From: UBA1140 sp964573285
GTDB taxonomy: Bacteria > Campylobacterota > Campylobacteria > Campylobacterales > Sulfurovaceae
NCBI GenBank assembly: GCA_964573285.1
Contig: CAZNJD010000060.1
Location: forward strand, 1-54,441
Direction: 5' to 3'
DNA length: 54,441 nucleotides
The notes under the pieces are model-generated. The model was not told the DNA's origin. It did not search any database and saw only the letters and a list, made by a program, of their open reading frames with translations. Positions 6,625-14,717 of this stretch are shown piece after piece. Both the position numbers and the translations under genes were made by a program. Positions within the stretch are counted from its first letter, which is position 1; every line of letters begins with the position of its first letter.

Positions 6625-8820
6625 TTACAACTCTTGATTAATAATACTTATACTTCTCATATTAGCTCCCTCATCCAGACAAGATATATTATGTTTATCA
6701 GGAGAGAGATAACGATATATTTTTTCTCCTGATTGTGAGATTATAGGGGTTTGATTATCGATTAGCCAATATATAGTATCATTAGAATTAAAGGAGTAAC
6801 ACTGTAGTGCTGTTTTTTTGAGTTTTTTTGGTAGATATTTATTAAATGTATATGTTTTATTATTAATGGGTGAAGTTATTAGTGGCTTATAACTTATCCA
6901 TTTTTTATAACATTTATGTGTAGATAGGCGTTTGATAGACTCTATAGTTTTGCTTTTAATGAGATAAGATAATACTTCTGCTCTCATAGCTGAACATGGT
7001 GTGTGTAGTTTTACTCCTTTTATAATATTATCTATAACTTTATTTTTACATTCTCCTATCTGTATAGCATCTTGGCATATCTTTTTTTTAATAATATTTT
7101 GTGGTTTGATAAACCAAGTTTTACTATTTAATATTTGAAAAATTTGAAATAAGGTAGGTGAAGCTGTATATAATCCTGTTGCATATCTATCTCTATAGAG
7201 TCTGCTTGATTTCCCTGAGAAATTACCATACCATACTCCTACAGTATATTCAGGAGTATAACCTATAGTCAACATATCTTTAGCATGAGCTGATGTCCCT
7301 GTTTTGAATGCAATTTTGGGCATATCTTTTATAAACTCCCATGATGAAGAGAATTCAACTCTTGGGGCATTGGCTAAGATATTGCTAACTAGATATGTTG
7401 ATTCTATAGATAGTATTCTCTTTTTCTTATATCTCTTATTTAATATATAGCTAGATGGTTGATATACTCCTCCATTAGCCAAAGAGGCAAATAGCTCTGC
7501 ATTATTGATTAATGATAAACCCCATCCACCCAAAACTAAAGCACTTCCATAATAGCTTTTGGGTCTATTTAGTAATCCTTTATTTAGCTTTTTTAGTATA
7601 TTATAGAGTGAGTTATCTCCTAATAATCTATCTAGTTCAACAGCAGGTATATTTAGAGAATATTGCAAAGCCTCTGTAGCTGTTACCTCTCCTAGATATG
7701 TTTTAGAATAGTTAGTTGGTTGATAACCATTTATAAATAGTGGTACATCATAGAGTTTTTTGAGTGGGGTTATAATTCCTTGTTCTAATGCTTTAGCATA
7801 TATAAGAGGTTTGAGAGTAGAACCAGGTGAGACCAACGCTCTAAGCCCATCATTTTGTCCACCATATCTATTATCATTAAAATTTTGTGAACCTATATAT
7901 GCTAATATTTGCATATTTTTATTATCTATTATAATAGCACTACCATTATGGATATTATATTTTTTCAATATTTTACATCGTTGAGAAATTAGATATTGTA
8001 CTTTTTTTTGTAGATTTAAATCTATAGTAGTATTTACTCTAGTTCCACTATTTATTCTTATAGATAGATGAGGTATCTCATTTGGTAGAGGAGTGATATG
8101 TATAGATATAATTTCTTCTTTTGCCCGATTGTATTTCTCCTTTTCTAGTAGGTTGAGATTATATAGTCTATCAAGCAGAGAATTTTTAATTTGATTTATA
8201 TCTCTATTGGCTTTGGGTCTATTACGATTTGGATTTTTAGGTATGCTTGTTAGATATGCAATTTGTGATAGAGACAAAGAAGATGGTGGTATATGAAAAT
8301 ATCTGAATGAGGCAGAAGCAAACCCTTCTATATTTCCACCATAAGGGGCATTATTGAGATAGAGTCGTAATATTTCATCTTTTGAATAATAAAACTCCAA
8401 CTGCAATGCTTGAAATATCTCTATAATCTTTTGTTTGAGAGTCCTTGATTTATGATGCATCATTCTAGCTACCTGCATAGTAATCGTAGATGCTCCAATT
8501 TTATGTTGATTGGTTATATTTGAGTATAATGCTCTTATAATAGCCAAAGGGTTTATCCCAAAATGTTTATAGAAGTATCTATCTTCATATCTTAATACAA
8601 TTTTTTTTATATCATTAGTTATCTCTTCTTTTCGTATAGGGATACGCAAATATCCATCACTACTTAATTTGACTGTAAGTAGTTTTCCATTACAATCGTA
8701 GATTAGTGTTGATTTGGGTTTATTAAGTCTTTGTATATCTAATGGGTAGAGATAGTTTAGTATCAAAAGAGTTATTATAAATATAGAGAGTAGTAATATA
8801 ATTTTTTTGAGGGCATTCAT
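6625..8820 (-). CDS. pbpC: Penicillin-binding protein 1C (bifunctional glycosyltransferase/transpeptidase)
   Basis: A membrane-anchored class A PBP that polymerises and cross-links peptidoglycan. An N-terminal TM helix (residues 5-24) is followed by a GT51 domain with E79/D80 in RYEDRYFYKHFGIN and the GASTITMQ motif (about 109-116). The transpeptidase domain shows S334-T-L-K337, S388-L-N390 and K506-T-G508. The C-terminal part beyond about 640 looks like the BiPBP_C domain of PbpC. At 731 aa it is close to the usual PbpC length. The alpha-2-macroglobulin-like partner gene often found with pbpC is not present here. Confidence 0.93.
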   Translation of the reverse strand: MNALKKIILLLSIFIITLLILNYLYPLDIQRLNKPKSTLIYDCNGKLLTVKLSSDGYLRIPIRKEEITNDIKKIVLRYEDRYFYKHFGINPLAIIRALYSNITNQHKIGASTITMQVARMMHHKSRTLKQKIIEIFQALQLEFYYSKDEILRLYLNNAPYGGNIEGFASASFRYFHIPPSSLSLSQIAYLTSIPKNPNRNRPKANRDINQIKNSLLDRLYNLNLLEKEKYNRAKEEIISIHITPLPNEIPHLSIRINSGTRVNTTIDLNLQKKVQYLISQRCKILKKYNIHNGSAIIIDNKNMQILAYIGSQNFNDNRYGGQNDGLRALVSPGSTLKPLIYAKALEQGIITPLKKLYDVPLFINGYQPTNYSKTYLGEVTATEALQYSLNIPAVELDRLLGDNSLYNILKKLNKGLLNRPKSYYGSALVLGGWGLSLINNAELFASLANGGVYQPSSYILNKRYKKKRILSIESTYLVSNILANAPRVEFSSSWEFIKDMPKIAFKTGTSAHAKDMLTIGYTPEYTVGVWYGNFSGKSSRLYRDRYATGLYTASPTLFQIFQILNSKTWFIKPQNIIKKKICQDAIQIGECKNKVIDNIIKGVKLHTPCSAMRAEVLSYLIKSKTIESIKRLSTHKCYKKWISYKPLITSPINNKTYTFNKYLPKKLKKTALQCYSFNSNDTIYWLIDNQTPIISQSGEKIYRYLSPDKHNISCLDEGANMRSISIINQEL

Positions 8821-9206
8821 TATGCTATTATAGTTAAAAACAGCTTCAAAATGTTTTTGAATTTAAGGGAAAGGAGGAGAATTATATGCCTTTGAAGCTG
8901 TAATATTTAGAGAGATTTTTTTATTTTAAATAGTTTATATTTTATGAACTCTCATAAGAAAATTATACCATAAAAAATATAGATTTACTATATAAAATTA
9001 AAAATTTATTAAATATTCTTAGTAATTTCTTAAAAATATAATCAATTAAGTTTTGCTATATTTTTTTCTATTCTATTTAAAATAAACACTATTTTTTTAT
9101 ATTTATTTATAATGCTTAATCGTAGTTTTGCTAATTTTTTGATATATTATGTAAAAACTTAAATTGGAAAAGAATGTATCAAATAGTTAGAGTAGGAGAG
9201 TAATAG
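8821..9206. other. AT-rich intergenic region with an inverted repeat and a micro-ORF
   Basis: 386 bases between the starts of divergent pbpC and the YdjM-like gene. ACAGCTTCAAA (8840-8850) is exactly inverted as TTTGAAGCTGT (8891-8901). Between the arms is a very strong ribosome site (GGAGG at 8873-8877), placed eight bases before an ATG at 8886 that opens a five-codon frame ending at 8903 within the right arm. The remainder (8904-9206) is AT-rich, with possible -10 sequences but no longer gene. Confidence 0.5.
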
Positions 9207-9932
9207 ATGGCAAATTTTAATACACACTTCATAGTTTCAGCTGGAGCTAGTGCTGTTGTTAGTGGTACGCTACTATCTATGGGTGTTATAGCTCCTAGCC
9301 AAGCTATAATGGGATTTGCTATTGGAACTTTTGGTGGATTAATGCCTGATATAGATTCAGATAATTCTAAGGCTATTGGGATAGGTTTTACTGTTTTGTC
9401 TCTTTTGATTACTATATTATTGATCTTTTTAAATTCTTCTACTTACTCTCTTGTAGAGATGTTGATTATGGGGGCTATTGTATTTTCTACTATTCGATTA
9501 GGAGTTATAGATATATTTAGAAAAATATCAAAACATAGAGGAATGTTTCACTCTATTCCTGTAGCTTTAATTTGGGGTTTAGTTACAACTATATTGACGC
9601 ATCTTTTTTTTGATTTAAACTCCTTGGTATCTTGGGTTTATGGATTTATGATGAGTTTTGGATATATTGTTCATTTGCTATTAGATGAACTCTATAGTGT
9701 GGACTTAGGGAATAGACGAATGAAAAAATCATCAGGTACTGCATTTAAATTTTATAAACTGAAAACAACAACAGACAAGATACAAAATTTATTAATATAT
9801 TTAGTTTTGATAGTTCTATTTTTAATAGCACCTGATACTTCATTAGTCAAAGATGCCTTATTGACTCAAGAGGCTTGGATAAATTTCAAAGATATACTTT
9901 TACCTCATGATGGTAGATGGTTTTTTCATTGA
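9207..9932 (+). CDS. YdjM-like membrane-bound metal-dependent hydrolase (241 aa)
   Basis: An integral membrane protein of the YdjM/DUF457 type, with about five hydrophobic segments. Conserved metal-ligand-like motifs lie between them: FNTHFIVSA at the N-terminus, GLMPDIDSDNS near residue 48, SKHRGMFHS near residue 110, and GYIVHLLLDELYS near residue 150. This His/Asp pattern is shared with the LexA-regulated YdjM family. Its substrate is unknown. A GGAG ribosome site precedes the ATG. The gene is single, with panD about 50 bases downstream under its own promoter. Confidence 0.82.
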   Translation: MANFNTHFIVSAGASAVVSGTLLSMGVIAPSQAIMGFAIGTFGGLMPDIDSDNSKAIGIGFTVLSLLITILLIFLNSSTYSLVEMLIMGAIVFSTIRLGVIDIFRKISKHRGMFHSIPVALIWGLVTTILTHLFFDLNSLVSWVYGFMMSFGYIVHLLLDELYSVDLGNRRMKKSSGTAFKFYKLKTTTDKIQNLLIYLVLIVLFLIAPDTSLVKDALLTQEAWINFKDILLPHDGRWFFH

Positions 9933-9947
9933 TTTATGATTTAAACT

Positions 9948-9956
9948 TGTTATAAT
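9948..9956 (+). promoter_or_regulatory. Extended -10 promoter for panD
   Basis: TG-T-TATAAT is an extended -10 element about 25 bases before the panD ATG at 9982, directly after the YdjM-like gene. No convincing -35 is visible, which is usual for sigma-70 promoters in this phylum. Confidence 0.6.
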
Positions 9957-9981
9957 ACGAAAAATATTAATGGAGAAAACA

Positions 9982-10350
9982 ATGAATATTACTATGTTAT
10001 ATAGTAAACTTCACAGAGCCACCGTAACCGAAGCAAATTTAGATTATGTGGGTTCTATCACAATAGACCAAGACCTTTTGGATGCAGCAAATATGCGTGT
10101 AGGTCAAAAGATAGATATTGTCAATATCAATAATGGAGAGAGATTTTCAACCTATATTATTGCTGGAATGGCTGGTAAAAAAGAGATGTGCCTAAATGGT
10201 GCAGCGGCTAGAAAAGTACATGTGGGTGATAAGATTATTATTATTGCATATGCTAGTATGAGTGAAGATGAGGCAGATAAATATAAGCCAAAAATTGTTA
10301 TCTTAAATGATGATAATAGTATAGCACAACAATTTGAAGGATTAAAATAA
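9982..10350 (+). CDS. panD: Aspartate 1-decarboxylase (proenzyme)
   Basis: Makes beta-alanine for pantothenate and CoA by decarboxylating aspartate with a self-generated pyruvoyl group. I place the start at the ATG at 9982, not 9970, because GGAG at 9972-9975 is then a well-spaced ribosome site. With this start the autocleavage site YVG24-S25 falls at the same numbering as in E. coli PanD. Conserved LHRATVT and NGAAAR also fit. The 122-aa length is typical. The stop overlaps the next ATG (TAATG). Confidence 0.95.
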   Translation: MNITMLYSKLHRATVTEANLDYVGSITIDQDLLDAANMRVGQKIDIVNINNGERFSTYIIAGMAGKKEMCLNGAAARKVHVGDKIIIIAYASMSEDEADKYKPKIVILNDDNSIAQQFEGLK

Positions 10351-10664
10351 TGTTTGAAGGATTAGATATGAGTAAAATGGGTGAGATGATGGAGCAACTT
10401 CAATCAAAAGCCAAAGATATAGAAGAACAATCTAAATCAGTTACTCTAACAGCAAAAGCAGGTGGTGGTATGATAGAAGTTACTGCAAATGGTACAGGTG
10501 AAGTTGTTGATATTACTATAGATGATAGTATATTAGAAGATAAAGAGTCTCTACAAATTTTATTGATTTCAGTTATTAATGATGTTAATAAAATGGTAGA
10601 AGATAATAAAAAATCTCAAGCCATGGGAATGATAGGAGGATTAAATCCATTTGGAATAAAGTAA
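10350..10664 (+). CDS. YbaB/EbfC-family nucleoid-associated protein
   Basis: A 104-aa protein with the family pattern: an N-terminal helix rich in M, Q, K and E (MGEMMEQLQSKAKDIEEQ), the central TAKAGGGMIEVTANGTGEV, and a C-terminal helix ending MGMIGGLNPFGIK. Members form dimers and bind DNA, and are often next to dnaX/recR in other phyla. Here it is coupled to panD by a TAATG overlap. Confidence 0.93.
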   Translation: MFEGLDMSKMGEMMEQLQSKAKDIEEQSKSVTLTAKAGGGMIEVTANGTGEVVDITIDDSILEDKESLQILLISVINDVNKMVEDNKKSQAMGMIGGLNPFGIK

Positions 10665-10767
10665 TCTTAAGAAAATATTAAATATATATTCTAAATAATA
10701 AGTTAAGTTTAAACTTTGTTTATATATAATTTCTAAATCATATCTTTAGAAAAGAATGGAGATAATT

Positions 10768-10992
10768 ATGAAAACAAATATTAAACCAATGATAATAATA
10801 TTTCTGATTTTTACAGCAATGGCATACTCCAAGGTTATACCTTTAGAGTTAAGTATATCTCATATTAAACAAGATTTTTTTAAGACTCCTACTAAGAGTA
10901 TCAATTTAAAATCTATTAATTTGATAAAACCTGTCTCTGTTTCATTAGAAGGGAATATAGATTTTAGGAAATCTTTTTCTAAAAAAAATTAG
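10768..10992 (+). CDS. Small exported protein of unknown function (74 aa)
   Basis: The N-terminus looks like a Sec signal (KTNIKP, then a hydrophobic stretch, then TAMAYS), leaving a mature peptide of about 50 residues with no known domain. The ATG at 10768 is preferred to 10756 because GGAG (10758-10761) then lies six bases upstream. It is a single gene just before the nuo operon. Its small size lowers confidence that it is expressed. Confidence 0.6.
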   Translation: MKTNIKPMIIIFLIFTAMAYSKVIPLELSISHIKQDFFKTPTKSINLKSINLIKPVSVSLEGNIDFRKSFSKKN

Positions 10993-11045
10993 AGTTATAT
11001 ATTATATTTATAATAGTTTTTTATTATCTTCTTATTTTCCACTGT

Positions 11046-11066
11046 AACACTTTGTTACAAAGTGTT
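11046..11066. promoter_or_regulatory. 21-bp palindrome upstream of nuoA, candidate operator
   Basis: AACACTTTGT (11046-11055), a central T, then ACAAAGTGTT (11057-11066): perfect 10-base arms with a one-base centre. A related shorter motif, TTTGT-A-ACAAA, lies at 11166-11176, just before the nuoA ribosome site. A possible -10 (TATAAG, 11122-11127) lies between them. The site is about 140 bases before the nuoA start. It looks like a binding site for a dimeric regulator, but the regulator is unknown. Confidence 0.55.
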
Positions 11067-11204
11067 CACATCCCTTAAAACCACAATAGTTACACAATCT
11101 CTTTAATAAAATTTCTGCTAATATAAGCCTACATATTCTTCTTATTTCTTAATATTTTGTAGAAATTTGTAACAAAGAATAATATCTTGGAAAAAGGAGT
11201 TCTA

Positions 11205-11594
11205 ATGACTCATGTGATTAACACTCACCCCTATTTAGGTATTTTCTTCTTGTTCGTGGTAACGGTGGTTGCATTTAATGCGACACTTGCACTTGCACGA
11301 TTTATAAGTAGAAAATTGGCAAAGCTTGACACTGAAAAATTAAAGCTAACAATTTATGAGTGTGGACCAGAGGTTACGAAACAACCTAACACTATTTCTA
11401 TACAGTTTTACTTGATAGCACTTTTATTTATTTTGTTTGATGTCGAAATTATTTTTATGTTCCCTTGGGCAATTGATTTTAAACTACTTGGTTGGTTTGG
11501 ATTTGTAGAGATGATTTTATTTATTTTACTTTTAACAATTGGATTTATTTACGCATGGAAGAAAGGAGCACTTGAATGGCACAGCATCAAGTAA
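11205..11594 (+). CDS. nuoA: NADH-quinone oxidoreductase subunit A
   Basis: A small membrane-arm subunit of respiratory complex I with three TM helices and the conserved YECGPEV loop after the first, followed by the FYLIALLFILFDVEIIFMFPW segment. The start is the ATG at 11205, eight bases after AAAAAGGAG; an in-frame TTG at 11187 lies upstream of that ribosome site. It is the first gene of the 14-gene nuo operon. Its stop overlaps nuoB by 19 bp. Confidence 0.97.
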   Translation: MTHVINTHPYLGIFFLFVVTVVAFNATLALARFISRKLAKLDTEKLKLTIYECGPEVTKQPNTISIQFYLIALLFILFDVEIIFMFPWAIDFKLLGWFGFVEMILFILLLTIGFIYAWKKGALEWHSIK

Positions 11595-12094
11595 ATTATG
11601 CCTCAGCAGGAGGTTTACCAGTAGCATTAACAACAGTTGACCATTTAGTGAATTGGGGTCGGAGTAACTCTTTGTGGCCACTTACTTATGGTTTAGCATG
11701 TTGTGCGATTGAGATGATGGCTGCAGGAGATAGCCGTTATGATTTTGATAGATTTGGTACTATCTTTAGAGCATCTCCAAGACAAGCTGATGTTATGATA
11801 TTAGCTGGTACTTTATCTAAAAAACACTCGGAGTTTGCAAGACGATTGTATGACCAGATGACAGAACCTAAATGGGTTATCTCTATGGGAAGTTGTGCAA
11901 ATACGGGTGGTATGTTTAATACATATGCTACAGTCCAAGGGGTTGATAGAATTATCCCTGTTGATATTTATCTCCCTGGTTGTGCACCACGACCAGAGAC
12001 ACTTCAATATGCGTTGATGATGCTTCAGACGAAGATTAGAAGAGAATCAGCAAATATGAACAAGAATAGAAAACAAAATCTAAGGTTAATATAA
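11576..12094 (+). CDS. nuoB: NADH-quinone oxidoreductase subunit B
   Basis: Carries the terminal [4Fe-4S] cluster N2 at the quinone site of complex I. All four ligands are visible: C42-C43 in GLACCAIEMM, C107 in SMGSCANTGG, and C136 in YLPGCAPRPE. The 172-aa length is normal. The stop overlaps nuoC as TAATG. Confidence 0.98.
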   Translation: MAQHQVNYASAGGLPVALTTVDHLVNWGRSNSLWPLTYGLACCAIEMMAAGDSRYDFDRFGTIFRASPRQADVMILAGTLSKKHSEFARRLYDQMTEPKWVISMGSCANTGGMFNTYATVQGVDRIIPVDIYLPGCAPRPETLQYALMMLQTKIRRESANMNKNRKQNLRLI

Positions 12095-12882
12095 TGAGAA
12101 AATATACACCAAAAGATAATGTCCAAGCAAAAGCTTATTATACGGATAGATTTCATGTTGTTCCATCTGTTCCAACACAAGATGTAAGCACGGATGAGGT
12201 ATTTGCAAAGCAGTTAGAAATTTTGAGTAGTCAAGTTGAGATTAAATCTGCTTATATTCAAGTAGGACAGATGAGAGTTGAGATTGACCACAAAGATAAC
12301 TTTAAAGCTATAGAGATACTTAAAAACGAGTGTGGCTATGCGATGATGACAGATATGAGTGCTGTTGATTATTTAGCCAAAGATGGGGAGTTTGAAGTTT
12401 TTTATCAGTTTCTTAATCTCCAAGAGAGAAAAAGAGTTCGTATTGTTTGTAGAATAGAGCAGGGATTAGCAGTTGAGTCTATTGTTCCTCTATATAAATC
12501 AGCAAATTTTTCAGAACGAGAGATGTTTGACATGTTTGGAATTGTATCCAACAATCATCCATTTATGAAGAGAATTTTGATGCCTGATGATTGGGAAGGT
12601 CATCCACTTCTCAAAACTTATCCACTTCAAGGTGATGAGTTTGCATCATGGTATGAGGTTGATAAAATCTTTGGTAAAGATGCTAGAGAGGCAATTGGAC
12701 CAGAAAATAGAGACCCATCTAGGATTGATAGGTATGATACTAAAAGATTTTCAAGAGTTGGTAGAGAAGTACCATTTGGTGCAGATATTAGTAAGGGTGA
12801 ACCAGAGACTCCAATTGAATACAGTGAGACACTATTAGTTGATTATAATAAGTCTCAAACACAATTAGAGAATAGAAAGTAG
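12094..12882 (+). CDS. nuoC: NADH-quinone oxidoreductase subunit C
   Basis: The 30-kDa peripheral-arm subunit of complex I, separate from NuoD (unfused, unlike E. coli NuoCD). The conserved signature is SANFSEREMFDMFGIVSNNHP followed by RILMPDDWEGHPLLKTYPL near residues 145-180. The protein is 262 aa. The N-terminal ~60 residues are less conserved. The start overlaps the nuoB stop. Confidence 0.97.
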   Translation: MRKYTPKDNVQAKAYYTDRFHVVPSVPTQDVSTDEVFAKQLEILSSQVEIKSAYIQVGQMRVEIDHKDNFKAIEILKNECGYAMMTDMSAVDYLAKDGEFEVFYQFLNLQERKRVRIVCRIEQGLAVESIVPLYKSANFSEREMFDMFGIVSNNHPFMKRILMPDDWEGHPLLKTYPLQGDEFASWYEVDKIFGKDAREAIGPENRDPSRIDRYDTKRFSRVGREVPFGADISKGEPETPIEYSETLLVDYNKSQTQLENRK

Positions 12883-12894
12883 AGGTGGAGTAGT

Positions 12895-14124
12895 ATGCAA
12901 CAACCAAATAAATTATCCCCATTTTTTGAAAATCTCAATTTTGAACGAGAAGACAATACAATGGTTATCAACTTCGGTCCACAGCACCCATCAGCTCATG
13001 GTCAATTAAGACTTGTGTTAGAACTTGATGGTGAGCAGGTGGTAAAAGCTTATCCTGATATTGGGTATCTACATCGTGGTATCGAAAAGATGGCTGAAAA
13101 TATGACATATAATGAGTTCTTACCTACTACTGATAGACTCGATTATATCGCATCAACATCAAATAATTATGCTTATGCCTTAGCAGTTGAAAAACTTATT
13201 GGTCTTGAAGTTCCAAGAAGAGCCCAAGTTATCAGAACTATGCTTTTGGAAGTAAATAGACTTTTATCTCACTTATTCTTTATTGCAACACATGCACTTG
13301 ATGTTGGGGCGATGAGTGTATTCCTTTATGCTTTCCGAGAGAGAGAGTTTGGAATGGATTTGATGGAAGATTATTGTGGAGCTAGACTTACTCATAGTGC
13401 TGTTAGAATTGGTGGTGTACCATTAGATATTCCTGATGGTTGGATGATAGCACTTAGAAAATGGTGTGATGGTGTTGATTATGAGTTAAAACACACATAC
13501 AATGCACTTTTAGAAAAAAATAGAATTTGGAAAATGCGTTTGGAAAATGTAGGTGTAGTAACTCCAGAAGATGCTTTAAGTTGGGGTTGTACAGGTCCTA
13601 TGCTAAGAGGAAGTGGAATTGCTTATGATATTAGAAAAGAAGAGCCTTATGAGTTATATAGTGAGCTTGATTTCGATATTCCTATATCTGATACCAATGA
13701 TAGTTATGGTCGATATAGACTCTATATGGCAGAGATGTTAGAGTCAACTAAAATTCTTAGACAACTTATTGTCAAATATGATGATACTAAGCCACAACTT
13801 ATGGCTCATGCTCCACAATATATATCTGCTCCAAAAGAGGAGATTATGACACAAAATTATGCTCTTATGCAACACTTTGTGCTTGTGACCCAAGGTATGA
13901 GACCACCAAAAGGTGAAGTTTATGTTCCAACAGAATCACCAAAAGGTGAGCTTGGTTTTTACATCAAATCAGAGGGTGAACCGTATGCTTATAGACTTAA
14001 GTGTAGAGCACCTAGTTTCTTTCATACGGGTTTACTTCAAGAGCTTTTAGTAGGAACATATATAGCAGATGTCGTTACAATTATTGGTACTACCAATATT
14101 GTATTCGGTGAAGTTGATAGATAG
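12895..14124 (+). CDS. nuoD: NADH-quinone oxidoreductase subunit D
   Basis: The 49-kDa subunit forming the quinone-binding cavity with NuoB. Typical motifs: NFGPQHPSAHGQLRLVLELDG, GYLHRGIEKMAE, the central RIGGVPLDIPDG, and the C-terminal VFGEVDR. The 409-aa length is normal. A GAGGTGG ribosome site precedes the ATG, 12 bases after the nuoC stop. Confidence 0.98.
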   Translation: MQQPNKLSPFFENLNFEREDNTMVINFGPQHPSAHGQLRLVLELDGEQVVKAYPDIGYLHRGIEKMAENMTYNEFLPTTDRLDYIASTSNNYAYALAVEKLIGLEVPRRAQVIRTMLLEVNRLLSHLFFIATHALDVGAMSVFLYAFREREFGMDLMEDYCGARLTHSAVRIGGVPLDIPDGWMIALRKWCDGVDYELKHTYNALLEKNRIWKMRLENVGVVTPEDALSWGCTGPMLRGSGIAYDIRKEEPYELYSELDFDIPISDTNDSYGRYRLYMAEMLESTKILRQLIVKYDDTKPQLMAHAPQYISAPKEEIMTQNYALMQHFVLVTQGMRPPKGEVYVPTESPKGELGFYIKSEGEPYAYRLKCRAPSFFHTGLLQELLVGTYIADVVTIIGTTNIVFGEVDR

Positions 14125-14132
14125 GAGAAGAT

Positions 14133-14717
14133 ATGCAAAGATATGATTTAAGAGATTTACATGAAAACTTCTATGACAGAATGGGTGAGCTTATTGAGTC
14201 AGGTTTAAAAGTTGGCGAAGTGGGAATTTTCCTTTTTGAAGTAGGAGATTTTAATTCTATTCAGAAATCTGCTGATTTTATTAGAGATAGTGGTCATGAC
14301 CTTATGAACTCATTAAAATTTAATGAGGTAGATTGGACTATTGTTGTAAAAAAAGTCAGTAATGATGAGATAGCAAAGCGAAAAGAAGCACTTCAAAAAG
14401 CAGTTAAATTAGCCGAAGAGAAGAGAATAGAAGCCCAAAGAATTGCTAAAGCCAAAGCAGAAGCTAAGGCTAAGGCTGATGCTGAAAAGAAAGAGGCTGA
14501 ACAGAAAGCTAAAGCAGAGGCTAAAGCTAAGGCTGATGCTGAAAAGAAAGAGGCTGAAGAGAAAGCTAAGGCTGATGCTGAAAAAAAAGAGGCTGAAGAG
14601 AAAGCAAAAATAGAGTCTGAAGTTAAAAAAGCTCCTATAAAAAAAGCTCCTGCAAAAAAAGCACCAGTTAGAAAAACAAGAGCTAAAAAAGCACCAACTA
14701 AACCAAAGGCTAAATAA
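14133..14717 (+). CDS. Campylobacterota NuoE-replacement subunit with a long Lys/Ala/Glu repeat tail
   Basis: This gene sits where nuoE normally lies but encodes no cysteines, so it cannot carry the N1a [2Fe-2S] cluster. Residues 1-75 form a compact domain (opening QRYDLRDLHENFYDRMGELI) of the kind that replaces NuoE in Helicobacter and Campylobacter complex I. The rest, to residue 194, is low complexity: repeats of AKAKADAEKKEAEE followed by KKAP-type repeats, predicted as a highly charged helix and basic tail. The stop overlaps the next gene (TAATG). The tail is much longer than the ~75-aa Helicobacter version as I remember it. Confidence 0.82.
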   Translation: MQRYDLRDLHENFYDRMGELIESGLKVGEVGIFLFEVGDFNSIQKSADFIRDSGHDLMNSLKFNEVDWTIVVKKVSNDEIAKRKEALQKAVKLAEEKRIEAQRIAKAKAEAKAKADAEKKEAEQKAKAEAKAKADAEKKEAEEKAKADAEKKEAEEKAKIESEVKKAPIKKAPAKKAPVRKTRAKKAPTKPKAK

